A DNA stretch of 24,794 nucleotides from Nemertoderma westbladi (lineage: Eukaryota > Xenacoelomorpha > Nemertodermatida > Nemertodermatidae): positions 1 to 24,794 of the forward strand of contig JAUCBJ010005471.1 in assembly GCA_032718475.1 (NCBI GenBank). The letters are read 5' to 3'. Shown here piece by piece: positions 1 to 9,903 of the stretch. The position numbers were made by a program, and so were the translations under genes. A model generated the notes under the pieces. It worked only from the letters and a program-made list of their open reading frames with translations. It did not search any database and had not been told where the DNA came from. Numbering within the stretch: the stretch's first letter is position 1; each line of letters starts with the position of its first letter.

Positions 1-1677
1 CTGTATCAGTCTCTCTAGAGTTTTATTAATTATAGTTCCGGTATTTCCGTATCTTTTATCCAGAGTTTTCCATGCATCATAGTATGCCTCATGAGAACCT
101 CCTTCAAAACATGCAACAATTCTGCGTGGTTTGTCACCCAGGTATTGCGATAAATATACCAATTTCTGTGCGTCGGCTATGTCCGTTGATCCAATCTGCG
201 CGAAGAACCGTTTCTTGAATCTGAGGTAATCGACGGGATCTCCTTCGAAGGTGCGAATCTCCATCTTAGGCATGGCAAGGCGGTTCTCCAACGCCCGGAT
301 GATGCTGACGTCATCTGAACTGGAGTGACTCGGAGGGTTATAGTTATTGGCACTCACTCCCATACTTGATGGATCAATAATAGGTGGAGTTTTAATAATG
401 ACGCGGCTACGAGTTTGTGGTGTCGATGTAAACGGGTTATTTGATCGGGGAGTGGCGTCCCGTTCCGAGTCCTTTTCAGGCTCGTACTTGGGTACACTCG
501 CTGTCGTGGTGTTGGATGGGAAATAAGGTTCCTCATTCTTTAGCGTAGCTGGTGGGGGATGGAACACCGGGGCTTTTGCCGATAGCGTAGACTGTTTGGT
601 GGGCGGGATCTCGGGTTTCGGAGGCTTCACCGCTGTCGGTGTAAATGACTTTTCTAACTCCGGTACCGGAATTGGTTCATATTCCTGATCTATATCCCTT
701 TCCCAGTCCTCGTAGAGTTGAATATCTCGTTCTATAAGTGCGGCTTCGTATTCTGCGAGTTTTGCAATATCCGCATTCTTTTTGTGGATGAGAATTGCTT
801 GGGCCTCGGCGTGTTGTTTACGCATTTCCGCTTCCCATTTACGTTGTTCGATCTCTCGTTCGGCCTCTCGTCCGCGTTGTTCGGCCTCCTGTCTGCGTTG
901 TTCGGCCTCTAGTCTATGTTGTTCGGCCTGTCGTTCGGCCTCTAGTCTACGTTGTTCGACCTGTCGTTCGGCCTCTCGTCTATGTTGTTCGGCCTCCTGT
1001 TCGCGTTGTTCGGCCTGCCGTTCGGCCGCTTGTTCGGCCTCTCGCTTTTGTGTCTCGGCGGCTAATACATCTTGCTCGGCTTGCAGTTGAATATACTCAT
1101 CTTCCATCCGAGCTTTGAGGGCTAATGCCTTCCGTTCTCGCAGTTGGTCTCGGAGTGGCGGCGCCCCTTGAGAACTGCGCGCTGAGTCGCTCCTAGCGCT
1201 GGAGTGCTGATCTCTAACGGACCCCGTTCTCTTTCGATGTACTGCTGTCCTGATGCTGGAGGATCGTACCGATTCCGCGTCTGTTCTTTCGGCCCTCTTG
1301 TAATACTGTTCCTCATAGCCTCTCACAAGGCTGAGGGTCCTCCGGTGTTGTTTGCGGAACCCATCTAGATGTACAACGTGTTCTTCCAACTTGGGGTAGT
1401 TTTCCAGATCGGTGGGGGGAACGAGCTCTTGGTACGCCTGTATCATTCTTTCGTACCGCTGTAGGATATTTCGGATACTTTGAAGCTGAGTTTGTACCTC
1501 ATTGAGGGGGGTTTTGACTCCCTTGAGTTGTTTCTCCATCCGTTGATATGCTCGGGTTACTCCGCCTTTAAGAGCCCCTAACCGACGGGTCATGTTCTTG
1601 ACGTTTGGTACCTCGTCGGCTTCCGAGTCTGTGTGGTGATCCATCTCGTCGGTATCGGATACGTTATTTGTGGTCAT
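1..1677 (-). CDS. Gag-like polyprotein of a BEL/Pao-type LTR retrotransposon (5' part, cut by window edge)
   Basis: The minus frame starting at ATG 1677-1675 has no stop through position 1: 559 codons that continue out of the window. Order seen: an acidic N-terminus (MTTNNVSDTDEMDHH); a helical segment at about residues 30-75; a charged Glu/Gln/Arg coiled coil at about 185-300 made of EAEQ/EAER repeats; a Pro/Ser/Thr-rich linker at about 330-450; then a conserved block from about residue 455 (MPKMEIRTFEGDPVDYLRF, later KLVYLSQYLGDKPRRI and DAWKTLDKRYG). That block resembles the DUF1759 Gag domain typical of BEL/Pao elements, with its F-x-GDP-x-x-Y-x-x-F core. Gag would build the particle that packages element RNA. 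Protease, reverse transcriptase and integrase should lie left of the window. I chose the first ATG because it overlaps the stop of the upstream small ORF. The long uninterrupted frame suggests a young copy. Family by memory of motifs; a related LTR family cannot be excluded. Confidence 0.75.
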   Translation of the reverse strand, partial: MTTNNVSDTDEMDHHTDSEADEVPNVKNMTRRLGALKGGVTRAYQRMEKQLKGVKTPLNEVQTQLQSIRNILQRYERMIQAYQELVPPTDLENYPKLEEHVVHLDGFRKQHRRTLSLVRGYEEQYYKRAERTDAESVRSSSIRTAVHRKRTGSVRDQHSSARSDSARSSQGAPPLRDQLRERKALALKARMEDEYIQLQAEQDVLAAETQKREAEQAAERQAEQREQEAEQHRREAERQVEQRRLEAERQAEQHRLEAEQRRQEAEQRGREAEREIEQRKWEAEMRKQHAEAQAILIHKKNADIAKLAEYEAALIERDIQLYEDWERDIDQEYEPIPVPELEKSFTPTAVKPPKPEIPPTKQSTLSAKAPVFHPPPATLKNEEPYFPSNTTTASVPKYEPEKDSERDATPRSNNPFTSTPQTRSRVIIKTPPIIDPSSMGVSANNYNPPSHSSSDDVSIIRALENRLAMPKMEIRTFEGDPVDYLRFKKRFFAQIGSTDIADAQKLVYLSQYLGDKPRRIVACFEGGSHEAYYDAWKTLDKRYGNTGTIINKTLERLIQ

Positions 1678-1865
1678 TGTAACGCCTCGTCGATGGCGAG
1701 ATACGCGATGTCGTAAAACAGTTCTTCGTAGGTATTGTACTCAGCTTGGACCACCCGAACAGTAATCCTGAATCGTCCAACGTTCGTTCCTTGTACCTCA
1801 ACTTCGACGTGCCAGATTCCTGGCTCAACTTGAATTATATCAATGGGTGTGATCGATACTTCCAT
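1674..1865 (-). CDS. Small leader ORF (63 aa) overlapping gag by ATGA
   Basis: ATG at 1865-1863, TGA at 1676-1674. The stop shares ATGA with the gag start, so the two frames are offset by one base and adjacent with no gap. The start has G at -3 and G at +4, a good eukaryotic initiation context. The product (starts MEVSITPIDIIQVEPGIWHV) is not low-complexity: it alternates hydrophobic and polar residues (WHVEVEV, GRFRITVRVV) as in a small beta-sheet, then has an acidic, aromatic C-terminus (YEELFYDIAYLAIDEALQ). I do not recognise the family. The position suggests either a small accessory protein of the retroelement or an upstream ORF that couples translation to gag by termination-reinitiation. 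It could also be chance; 63 codons alone is weak, but the exact overlap, start context and composition favour a real ORF. Confidence 0.5.
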   Translation of the reverse strand: MEVSITPIDIIQVEPGIWHVEVEVQGTNVGRFRITVRVVQAEYNTYEELFYDIAYLAIDEALQ

Positions 1866-2450
1866 TCCCTGTTAACAACTCTCCCGAATTGTGATCTGCC
1901 GACTACGAGTTGGTTAGATCGAGTTTGTTGTTTAATTAAACCACGACTTTGTCTCAACTCAAATACCAGAGTTTCCTCGTAGTGGGTGCTGGCAAGCACG
2001 TAGAGAGTTTTTGAAGAGTATTGAAGGATTCTCAACTTCCACCAGTTGAAGTTGACCGTAATTATCCTTAATTTTGACACCGTGTCAAAATTAACCGCAT
2101 TAATTATTCTTAATTTTGTTGCCGTTATTCCTACACCAGGGGGAAAAACGCCGATGCTGGAGACGTGACTTAACAGACCACCGAGCCCCGGCCAGTCACC
2201 GGATATTGATTGTGGGGAGGGAATATTTCTAAGATGCAAGTTTGCGGTTGAGAAAAGCTGCATTAGTTGGATATACTCTTTAATGTAACTTCCTATAGTT
2301 GAAAACCTGTTGAAACCTGATTAAGAATAATTTTGGGCTTCCCCAAATCAATATATACCAAATATTCACCATAAGTATACACGATAATATAAATCCCTAC
2401 GGTATATTATTTAATAACCCACTGTTCGCTCAGAATTTTAGCCTACCTAA
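1866..2450 (-). other. Leader / possible LTR of the retroelement, boundaries not defined
   Basis: This stretch lies directly 5' of the small ORF and gag in element orientation, where the LTR and primer-binding site should be. It is AT-rich, with TATATA at about 2351-2356, a palindrome at 2068-2094 and an imperfect ~42-bp-spaced direct repeat (AATTAT-C/T-CTTAATTTTG at about 2058 and 2100). A 142-codon minus frame at 1835-2263 is biased and overlaps the small ORF in another frame; I treat it as chance. No second LTR is in the window, so the TG and CA ends cannot be set. A TGG-starting candidate primer-binding site (minus strand, about 1970) is unconvincing. Confidence 0.35.
2068..2094. repeat. 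27-bp near-perfect palindrome
   Basis: Arms TTAATTTTGACAC (2068-2080) and GTGTCAAAATTAA (2082-2094) are exact reverse complements around a single C at 2081. It sits in the presumed leader/LTR of the retroelement. It could be a binding site for a dimeric protein or an RNA hairpin in the leader transcript; function is inferred only. Confidence 0.75.
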
Positions 2451-2492
2451 TGTTCCCCAGATTTTCCCTCAGTCCCAGTCTTAGTGCCGTAG

Positions 2493-2880
2493 TGTCGGTG
2501 TCGGTCGACCCTGTCGCGTGTCCGTTCCACCCCTCACGAACCCCGAAGGGAACGATCATCGAGAACCAGCACGGCTTGGCTAAGGGTCGGTCCAGTCGGT
2601 AGACTCTGTCGCGTATCCGTACCACCCCTCTCGAACCCCGAAGGGTTCGGTCATCGAGAACCAGTACGGCTTGGCTAGGAGTCTGTCGTGTCGGTGGACC
2701 CGTTCGCGTGTCCGTTCCACCCCTCACGAACCCCGAAGGGTTCGATCATCGAGAACCAGAACGGCTTAGGTCAGGGGGCAGTCTTAAGTTGGCCACCTGT
2801 TCGCGTGTCCGCTCCACCCCTCACAAACCCCGGGGTTCGATCATCGAGACCCAGAACGGCTTGGCTACTAAGGGGCCGTC
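2493..2880. repeat. ~95-bp tandem repeat, four diverged copies
   Basis: The landmark TCCGTTCCAC or its variant starts at 2521, 2616, 2711 and 2808, giving periods of 95, 95 and 97. Each unit continues with a CCCCTC, CCCCGAAGGG and TCATCGAGA-ACCAG-ACGGCTT series. The copies differ by substitutions and small indels, so the array is older than the satellite to its right. Short ORFs on both strands here are by-products of the repeat. It lies 5' of the presumed retroelement leader and could be part of an LTR U3 region or an unrelated minisatellite. Confidence 0.8.
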
Positions 2881-3280
2881 GGTGCCCGTCGCAAATCCCT
2901 GACACAAGCAGTCAGCGTTCCGAGTCCTTTTCAGGCTCGTAGTAGCTGCCGTTGGCCAGGGACCGCTAAGGGCAGTCCTTGTCCTTTAGGCCTGGCGCAT
3001 TACCAAATCCACCCCTACAGGCAGCAGGAAGTTGGCCAGGGCCTAATAGTACTCAGGCTAACCTGAATACTGCTTGCATTTTCCATCCCCCCTGGCCCTT
3101 ATAACTATGAAATTATTCCCGTACCCTGTAAGTTGCCCCAAAGTTCGCCCATAAATCGCCCCCAGTTTATTGAATGTGCCCAAAACCCATGGTCCCGCAC
3201 CCAGTAGTAATATCGGAATAATCAATTTTAATAAAATACAAAAATATTCAACTCGCGTTATGGAAAGTTGAAATACCGCG
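2881..3280. other. Unassigned intergenic DNA left of the satellite
   Basis: No gene is supported. The stretch holds a 26-bp exact match (2916-2941) to gag coding sequence at 461-486, and two GTTGGCCAGGG copies (about 2953 and 3031). The last 230 bases read open on the minus strand into the satellite frame, but nothing in that peptide is recognisable. Confidence 0.5.
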
Positions 3281-5183
3281 AACAACCAGCCAGTGAGTGG
3301 TAGTATAAGTAATATAGATAGATGGGCTGGAATTATGTACAACCAGCCAGTGAGTGGTAGTATAAGTAATATAGATAGATGGGCTGGAATTATGTACAAC
3401 CAGCCAGTGAGTGGTAGTATAAGTAATATAGATAGATGGGCTGGAATTATGTACAACCAGCCAGTGAGTGGTAGTATAAGTAATATAGATAGATGGGCTG
3501 GAATTATGTACAACCAGCCAGTGAGTGGTCAGTATAAGTAATATAGATAGATGGGCTGGAATTATGTACAACCAGCCAGTGAGTGGTAGTATAAGTAATA
3601 TTTATAAATGGGCTGAAATTATGTACAACCAGCCAGTGAGTGGTAGTATAAGTAATATAGATAGATGGGCTGGAATTATGTACAACCAGCCAGTGAGTGG
3701 TAGTATAAGTAATATAGATAGATGGGCTGGAATTATGTACAACCAGCCAGTGAGTGGTAGTATAAGTAATATAGATAGATGGGCTGGAATTATGTACAAC
3801 CAGCCAGTGAGTGGTAGTATAAGTAATATCGATAGATGGGCTGGAATTATGTACAACCAGCCAGTGAGTGGTAGTATAAGTAATATAGATAGATGGGCTG
3901 GAATTATGTACAACCAGCCAGTGAGTGGTAGTATAAGTAATATAGATAGATGGGCTGGAATTATGTACAACCAGCCAGTGAGTGGTAGTATAAGTAATAT
4001 AGATAGATGGGCTGGAATTATGTACAACCAGCCAGTGAGTGGTAGTATAAGTAATATAGATAGATGGGCTGGAATTATGTACAACCAGCCAGTGAGTGGT
4101 AGTATAAGTAATATCGATAGATGGGCTGGAATTATGTACAACCAGCCAGTGAGTGGTCAGTATAAGTAATATAGATAGATGGGCTGGAATTATGTACAAC
4201 CAGCCAGTGAGTGGTAGTATAAGTAATATAGATAGATGGGCTGGAATTATGTACAACCAGCCAGTGAGTGGTAGTACAAGTAGTATAGATAGATGGGCTG
4301 GAATTATGTACAACCAGCCAGTGAGTGGTAGTATAAGTAATATAGATAGAAGGGCTGGAATTATGTACAACCAGCCCGTGAGTGGTCAGTATAAGTAATA
4401 TAGATAGATGGGCTGGAATTATGTACAACCAGCCAGTGAGTGGTAGTACAAGTAGTATAGATAGATGGGCTGGAATTATGTATAACCAGCCAGTGAGTGG
4501 TAGTATAAGTAATATAGATAGATGGGCTGGAATTATGTACAACCAGCCAGTGAGTGGTAGTACAAGTAGTATAGATAGATGGGCTGGAATTATGTACAAC
4601 CAGCCAGTGAGTGGTAGTACAAGTAGTATAGATAGATGGGCTGGAATTATGTATAACCAGCCAGTGAGTGGTAGTATAAGTAATATAGATAGATGGGCTG
4701 GAATTATGTACAACCAGCCAGTGAGTGGTAGTATAAGTAATATAGATAGATGGGCTGGAATTATGTACAACCAGCCAGTGAGTGGTAGTATAAGTAATAT
4801 AGATAGATGGGCTGGAATTATGTACAACCAGCCAGTGAGTGGTAGTATAAGTAATATAGATAGATGGGCTGGAATTATGTACAACCAGCCAGTGAGTGGT
4901 AGTATAAGTAATATAGATAGATGGGCTGGAATTATGTACAACCAGCCAGTGAGTGGTAGTATAAGTAATATAGATAGATGGGCTGGAATTATGTACAACC
5001 AGCCAGTGAGTGGTAGTACAAGTAATATAGATAGATGGGCTGGAATTATGTATAACCAGCCAGTGAGTGGTAGTATAAGTAATATAGATAGATGGGCTGG
5101 AACTATGTACAACCAGCCAGTGAGTGGTAGTATAAGTAATATAGATAGACGGGCTGGAATTATGTACAACCAGCCCGTGAGTG

Positions 5184-5754
5184 GTCAGTATAAGTAATAT
5201 AGATAGATGGGCTGGAATTATGTACAACCAGCCAGTGAGTGGTAGTACAAGTAGTATAGATAGATGGGCTGGAATTATGTATAACCAGCCAGTGAGTGGT
5301 AGTATAAGTAATATAGATAGATGGGCTGGAATTATGTACAACCAGCCAGTGAGTGGTAGTATAAGTAATATAGATAGATGGGCTGGAATTATGTACAACC
5401 AGCCAGTGAGTGGTAGTATAAGTAATATAGATAGATGGGCTGGAATTATGTACAACCAGCCAGTGAGTGGTAGTATAAGTAATATAGATAGATGGGCTGG
5501 AATTATGTACAACCAGCCAGTGAGTGGTAGTATAAGTAATATAGATAGATGGGCTGGAATTATGTACAACCAGCCAGTGAGTGGTAGTACAAGTAATATA
5601 GATAGATGGGCTGGAATTATGTATAACCAGCCAGTGAGTGGTAGTATAAGTAATATAGATAGATGGGCTGGAACTATGTACAACCAGCCAGTGAGTGGTA
5701 GTATAAGTAATATAGATAGACGGGCTGGAATTATGTACAACCAGCCCGTGAGTG
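5184..5754. repeat. 10-unit local duplication inside the satellite
   Basis: This 571-base tract between two +1 C units repeats the ordered variants that close the 4385-5183 tract: TACAAGTAAT unit, then a GGAACTATG unit, then an AGACGG unit, then CAGCCCGTGAGTGGTCAG. The same rare order in two neighbouring tracts indicates recent unequal exchange or slippage of several units at once. Confidence 0.7.
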
Positions 5755-7331
5755 GTCAGTATAAGTAATATAGATAGATGGGCTGGAATTATGTACAACC
5801 AGCCAGTGAGTGGTAGTACAAGTAGTATAGATAGATGGGCTGGAATTATGTATAACCAGCCAGTGAGTGGTAGTATAAGTAATATAGATAGATGGGCTGG
5901 AATTATGTACAACCAGCCATTGAGTGGTAGTACAAGTAGTATAGATAGATGGGCTGGAATTATGTACAACCAGCCAGTGAGTGGTAGTACAAGTAGTATA
6001 GATAGATGGGCTGGAATTATGTATAACCAGCCAGTGAGTGGTAGTATAAGTAATATAGATAGATGGGCTGGAATTATGTACAACCAGCCAGTGAGTGGTA
6101 GAACAAGTAGTATAGATAGATGGGCTGGAATTATGTACAACCAGCCAGTGAGTGGTAGTACAAGTAGTATAGATAGATGGGCTGGAATTATGTATAACCA
6201 GCCAGTGAGTGGTAGTATAAGTAATATAGATAGATGGGCTGGAATTATGTACAACCAGCCAGTGAGTGGTAGTACAAGTAATATAGATAGATGGGCTGGA
6301 ATTATGTATAACCAGCCAGTGAGTGGTAGTATAAGTAATATAGATAGATGGGCTGGAATTATGTACAACCAGCCAGTGAGTGGTAGTATAAGTAATATAG
6401 ATAGATGGGCTGGAATTATGTACAACCAGCCAGTGAGTGGTAGTATAAGTAATATAGATAGATGGGCTGGAATTATGTACAACCAGCCAGTGAGTGGTAG
6501 TATAAGTAATATAGATAGATGGGCTGGAATTATGTACAACCAGCCAGTGAGTGGTAGTATAAGTAATATAGATAGATGGGCTGGAATTATGTACAACCAG
6601 CCAGTGAGTGGTAGTATAAGTAATATAGATAGATGGGCTGGAATTATGTACAACCAGCCAGTGAGTGGTAGTACAAGTAATATAGATAGATGGGCTGGAA
6701 TTATGTATAACCAGCCAGTGAGTGGTAGTATAAGTAATATAGATAGATGGGCTGGAATTATGTACAACCAGCCAGTGAGTGGTAGTATAAGTAATATAGA
6801 TAGATGGGCTGGAATTATGTACAACCAGCCAGTGAGTGGTAGTATAAGTAATATAGATAGATGGGCTGGAATTATGTACAACCAGCCAGTGAGTGGTAGT
6901 ATAAGTAATATAGATAGATGGGCTGGAATTATGTACAACCAGCCAGTGAGTGGTAGTATAAGTAATATAGATAGATGGGCTGGAATTATGTACAACCAGC
7001 CAGTGAGTGGTAGTACAAGTAGTATAGATAGATGGGCTGGAATTATGTACAACCAGCCAGTGAGTGGTAGTATAAGTAATATAGATAGATGGGCTGGAAT
7101 TATGTACAACCAGCCAGTGAGTGGTAGTATAAGTAATATAGATAGACGGGCTGGAATTATGTACAACCAGCCAGTGAGTGGTAGTATAAGTAATATAGAT
7201 AGATGGGCTGGAATTATGTACAACCAGCCAGTGAGTGGTAGTATAAGTAATATAGATAGATGGGCTGGAATTATGTACAACCAGCCAGTGAGTGGTAGTA
7301 TAAGTACAGTAATATAGATAGATGGGCTGGA
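5755..7331. repeat. Higher-order block of the satellite, copy A
   Basis: This block starts at a +1 C unit (about 5755) and ends just past the +5 AAGTACAGTAAT unit (about 7303). Its order of variant units is largely repeated in 8213-9903, which also ends in a +5 unit followed by the same TACAAGTAGT / standard / AGACGG series. The two +5 units are 2572 bases apart, which equals 45 units plus the extra bases of the indel variants between them. A segmental duplication inside the array is the simplest explanation. Confidence 0.7.
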
Positions 7332-8212
7332 ATTATGTACAACCAGCCAGTGAGTGGTAGTACAAGTAGTATAGATAGATGGGCTGGAATTATGTACAAC
7401 CAGCCAGTGAGTGGTAGTATAAGTAATATAGATAGACGGGCTGGAATTATGTACAACCAGCCAGTGAGTGGTAGTACAAGTAGTATAGATAGATGGGCTG
7501 GAATTATGTACAACCAGCCAATGAGTGGTAGTATAAGTAATATAGATAGATGGGCTGGAATTATGTACAACCAGCCAGTGAGTGGTAGTATAAGTAATAT
7601 AGATAGATGGGCTGGAATTATGTACAACCAGCCAGTGAGTGGTAGTACAAGTAGTATAGATAGATGGGCTGGAATTATGTACAACCAGCCAGTGAGTGGT
7701 AGTATAAGTAATATAGATAGATGGGCTGGAATTATGTACAACCAGCCAGTGAGTGGTAGTATAAGTAATATAGATAGATGGGCTGGAATTATGTACAACC
7801 AGCCAGTGAGTGGTAGTATAAGTAATATAGATAGATGGGCTGGAATTATGTACAACCAGCCAGTGAGTGGTAGTATAAGTAATATAGATAGATGGGCTGG
7901 AATTATGTACAACCAGCCAGTGAGTGGTAGTATAAGTAATATCGATAGATGGGCTGGAATTATGTACAACCAGCCAGTGAGTGGTCAGTATAAGTAATAT
8001 AGATAGATGGGCTGGAATTATGTACAACCAGCCAGTGAGTGGTAGTATAAGTAATATAGATAGATGGGCTGGAATTATGTACAACCAGCCAGTGAGTGGT
8101 AGTACAAGTAGTATAGATAGATGGGCTGGAATTATGTACAACCAGCCAGTGAGTGGTAGTATAAGTAATATAGATAGACGGGCTGGAATTATGTACAACC
8201 AGCCCGTGAGTG

Positions 8213-9903
8213 GTCAGTATAAGTAATATAGAGAGATGGGCTGGAATTATGTACAACCAGCCAGTGAGTGGTAGTACAAGTAGTATAGATAGATGGGCTG
8301 GAATTATGTATAACCAGCCAGTGAGTGGTAGTATAAGTAATATAGATAGATGGGCTGGAATTATGTACAACCAGCCAGTGAGTGGTAGTACAAGTAGTAT
8401 AGATAGATGGGCTGGAATTATGTACAACCAGCCAGTGAGTGGTAGTACAAGTAGTATAGATAGATGGGCTGGAATTATGTATAACCAGCCAGTGAGTGGT
8501 AGTATAAGTAATATAGATAGATGGGCTGGAATTATGTACAACCAGCCAGTGAGTGGTAGTATAAGTAATATAGATAGATGGGCTGGAATTATGTACAACC
8601 AGCCAGTGAGTGGTAGTATAAGTAATATAGATAGATGGGCTGGAATTATGTATAACCAGCCAGTGAGTGGTAGTATAAGTAATATAGATAGATGGGCTGG
8701 AATTATGTACAACCAGCCAGTGAGTGGTAGTATAAGTAATATAGATAGATGGGCTGGAATTATGTACAACCAGCCAGTGAGTGGTAGTATAAGTAATATA
8801 GATAGATGGGCTGGAATTATGTACAACCAGCCAGTGAGTGGTAGTATAAGTAATATAGATAGATGGGCTGGAATTATGTATAACCAGCCAGTGAGTGGTA
8901 GTATAAGTAATATAGATAGATGGGCTGGAATTATGTACAACCAGCCAGTGAGTGGTAGTATAAGTAATATAGATAGATGGGCTGGAATTATGTACAACCA
9001 GCCAGTGAGTGGTAGTACAAGTAATATAGATAGATGGGCTGGAATTATGTATAACCAGCCAGTGAGTGGTAGTATAAGTAATATAGATAGATGGGCTGGA
9101 ATTATGTACAACCAGCCAGTGAGTGGTAGTATAAGTAATATAGATAGATGGGCTGGAATTATGTACAACCAGCCAGTGAGTGGTAGTATAAGTAATATAG
9201 ATAGATGGGCTGGAATTATGTACAACCAGCCAGTGAGTGGTAGTATAAGTAATATAGATAGATGGGCTGGAATTATGTACAACCAGCCAGTGAGTGGTAG
9301 TATAAGTAATATAGATAGATGGGCTGGAATTATGTACAACCAGCCAGTGAGTGGTAGTATAAGTAATATAGATAGATGGGCTGGAATTATGTACAACCAG
9401 CCAGTGAGTGGTAGTATAAGTAATATAGATAGATGGGCTGGAATTATGTACAACCAGCCAGTGAGTGGTAGTATAAGTAATATAGATAGATGGGCTGGAA
9501 TTATGTACAACCAGCCAGTGAGTGGTAGTATAAGTAATATAGATAGATGGGCTGGAATTATGTACAACCAGCCAGTGAGTGGTAGTACAAGTAGTATAGA
9601 TAGATGGGCTGGAATTATGTACAACCAGCCAGTGAGTGGTAGTATAAGTAATATAGATAGATGGGCTGGAATTATGTACAACCAGCCAGTGAGTGGTAGT
9701 ATAAGTAATATAGATAGACGGGCTGGAATTATGTACAACCAGCCAGTGAGTGGTAGTATAAGTAATATAGATAGATGGGCTGGAATTATGTACAACCAGC
9801 CAGTGAGTGGTAGTATAAGTAATATAGATAGATGGGCTGGAATTATGTACAACCAGCCAGTGAGTGGTAGTATAAGTACAGTAATATAGATAGATGGGCT
9901 GGA
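8213..9903. repeat. Higher-order block of the satellite, copy B
   Basis: Copy of the 5755-7331 block, two units longer (start-to-+5 distance differs by 114 bases). Just before it, 7960-8226 repeats the four-unit arrangement of 4132-4398 (two +1 C units 229 bases apart), so the duplicated tract extends to the left as well. Confidence 0.7.

Noticed and set aside
718-1118. Plus-strand Cys/Ser- or Val/Arg-rich ORFs
   Set aside because: They are antisense shadows of the gag coiled-coil repeat and have extreme, repetitive composition.
1950-1972. tRNA primer-binding site (TGGTATTTGAGTTGAGAC on minus)
   Set aside because: No clear complementarity to a known tRNA 3' end could be confirmed and the LTR edge is undefined.
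1835-2263. 142-codon minus-strand ORF upstream of gag
   Set aside because: It overlaps the better-supported 63-codon ORF in another frame, crosses a palindrome and direct repeats, and shows no recognisable domain.
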